Shown one piece after another: positions 5,079 to 5,641 of a DNA stretch of 5,641 bases. The stretch is from Desulfurococcales archaeon (GTDB lineage Archaea; Thermoproteota; Thermoprotei_A; Sulfolobales; Desulfurococcaceae). Every line of letters begins with the position of its first letter. The first letter of the stretch is position 1. The notes under the pieces are model-generated. The model searched no databases. It had not been told where the DNA came from and worked only from the letters and a program-made list of their open reading frames with translations. The stretch lies in assembly GCA_027028805.1 (NCBI GenBank), contig JALVHX010000053.1:1-5641 (forward strand). Direction: 5' to 3'. The position numbers were made by a program, and so were the translations under genes.

Positions 5079-5641
5079 ATGAGTAGTGATGTCTATAAAT
5101 ACCCTATTAAGACGCGCGCGGTTTGGTGGGATGAGGGGCGTGTATGCTGGATTGATACAAGAAAGTTGCCGTTTGAAGAGAAAATAGTCTGCAGTAATGA
5201 TCCCGGGAGAGTGGCGCGCGCCATAGTTAGTATGGAGATACGTGGTGCTCCAGCTATAGGTGTGGCGGCGGCTCTCGCTGTGGCAGCGTATAGTGTACAG
5301 GGCGCGGGGAAAGAAATGTTGTTGAAAGCTATTGATCTCCTGTGGAAAACAAGGCCGACGGCATATAATCTCTTTTGGGCGTTACGTAGGATGCGCCAGG
5401 TCGTAGAGACGGGTGGTGATGTTGTATCGGAGGCATTGAATATACTAAGAGAGGATATTGAAGCCAATATAAGGTTAGGTGAATACGGCGCCTCTCTCAT
5501 CAGTAGCGGCGATATTATCTTAACTCATTGCAACGCCGGGGCGCTTGCAACAGCCGCGTTTGGGACTGTTGGAGGCGTTATTCGTGCGGCTTGGTATCAG
5601 GGTAAGAAAATCCGCGTTATAACTACAGAAACCCGCCCAGT
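5079..5641 (+). CDS. mtnA: Methylthioribose-1-phosphate isomerase (MtnA), 3' truncated by the window
   Basis: The first 187 codons are present; family members have about 340-380 residues. MtnA converts 5-methylthioribose 1-phosphate to methylthioribulose 1-phosphate in methionine salvage and belongs to the eIF2B-like isomerase fold. Diagnostic segments are 'WKTRPTAYNLFWALRRM', 'RGAPAIGVAAALA' (from 55), 'ILTHCNAGALAT' with the expected catalytic Cys151, and 'TETRP' at the truncated end. The HCNAGALAT and RPTAYNL forms argue for MtnA rather than the ribose-1,5-bisphosphate isomerase or aIF2B-like paralogues. The catalytic Asp lies beyond the window and cannot be checked. The start at 5079 is chosen for its GGTGGG; 5055 and 5076 are alternatives in the same frame. 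The gene is divergent from the tRNA-processing operon and shares a short promoter region with it. Confidence 0.9.
   Translation, partial: MSSDVYKYPIKTRAVWWDEGRVCWIDTRKLPFEEKIVCSNDPGRVARAIVSMEIRGAPAIGVAAALAVAAYSVQGAGKEMLLKAIDLLWKTRPTAYNLFWALRRMRQVVETGGDVVSEALNILREDIEANIRLGEYGASLISSGDIILTHCNAGALATAAFGTVGGVIRAAWYQGKKIRVITTETRP

Noticed and set aside
5093..5500. Minus-strand 135-codon open frame.
   Set aside because: It is opposite mtnA, whose RGAPAIG, RPTAYNL and HCNAGALAT motifs fix the true coding strand.
1..5641. CRISPR array, insertion sequence, integrase or attachment site.
   Set aside because: I saw no regularly spaced repeats, terminal inverted repeats, transposase-like motifs or tRNA-gene ends.

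Overview
The window looks like chromosomal DNA of a hyperthermophilic crenarchaeon, most likely from the Desulfurococcales or a close relative. This is inferred from several things. The genes are archaeal in type: a two-repeat FlaJ/TadC-like pilus membrane protein, an archaeal RtcB, a one-unit EndA-family protein with no catalytic triad, and an archaeal MtnA. Codon use is rich in ATA, AGG/AGA and TAT. Ribosome-binding sites are of the GGTG/GGAG type, and the genes are tightly packed. A non-catalytic EndA subunit is the hallmark of heterotetrameric tRNA-splicing endonucleases, typical of Crenarchaeota.

Layout. Positions 1-278 (+) hold the C-terminal end of a probable secretion/pilus ATPase (GspE/FlaI/VirB11 type). 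Its last codons overlap the start of a polytopic FlaJ/TadC-like platform protein (about 238-1623, +). Together they are the tail of an archaeal type IV filament operon whose remaining genes lie upstream. From the other side comes a block of three minus-strand genes, in transcription order: an EndA-family tRNA-splicing endonuclease subunit (4922-4407), histidyl-tRNA synthetase hisS (4399-3116) and the tRNA-splicing ligase rtcB (3028-1577). The first two are 7 nt apart and the last two 87 nt apart, so co-transcription is likely. rtcB runs convergently into the pilus gene and the two stop-codon ends overlap by 47 bp. On the right, mtnA (methylthioribose-1-phosphate isomerase) starts divergently near 5079 and runs off the window.

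How the genes work together. The endonuclease subunit and RtcB belong to the two consecutive steps of archaeal tRNA splicing: intron excision leaving 2',3'-cyclic phosphate and 5'-OH ends, then direct ligation. A tRNA-charging enzyme sits between them. The block therefore looks like a compact tRNA-maturation operon, which is the most interesting feature of the window. Its presumed leader (about 4923-5016) is GC-rich, unlike the AT-rich block beside it, and carries a 13-bp tandem repeat. No rRNA, tRNA, CRISPR array, insertion sequence or other mobile element was recognised. No stretch longer than 300 bases lacks a gene.
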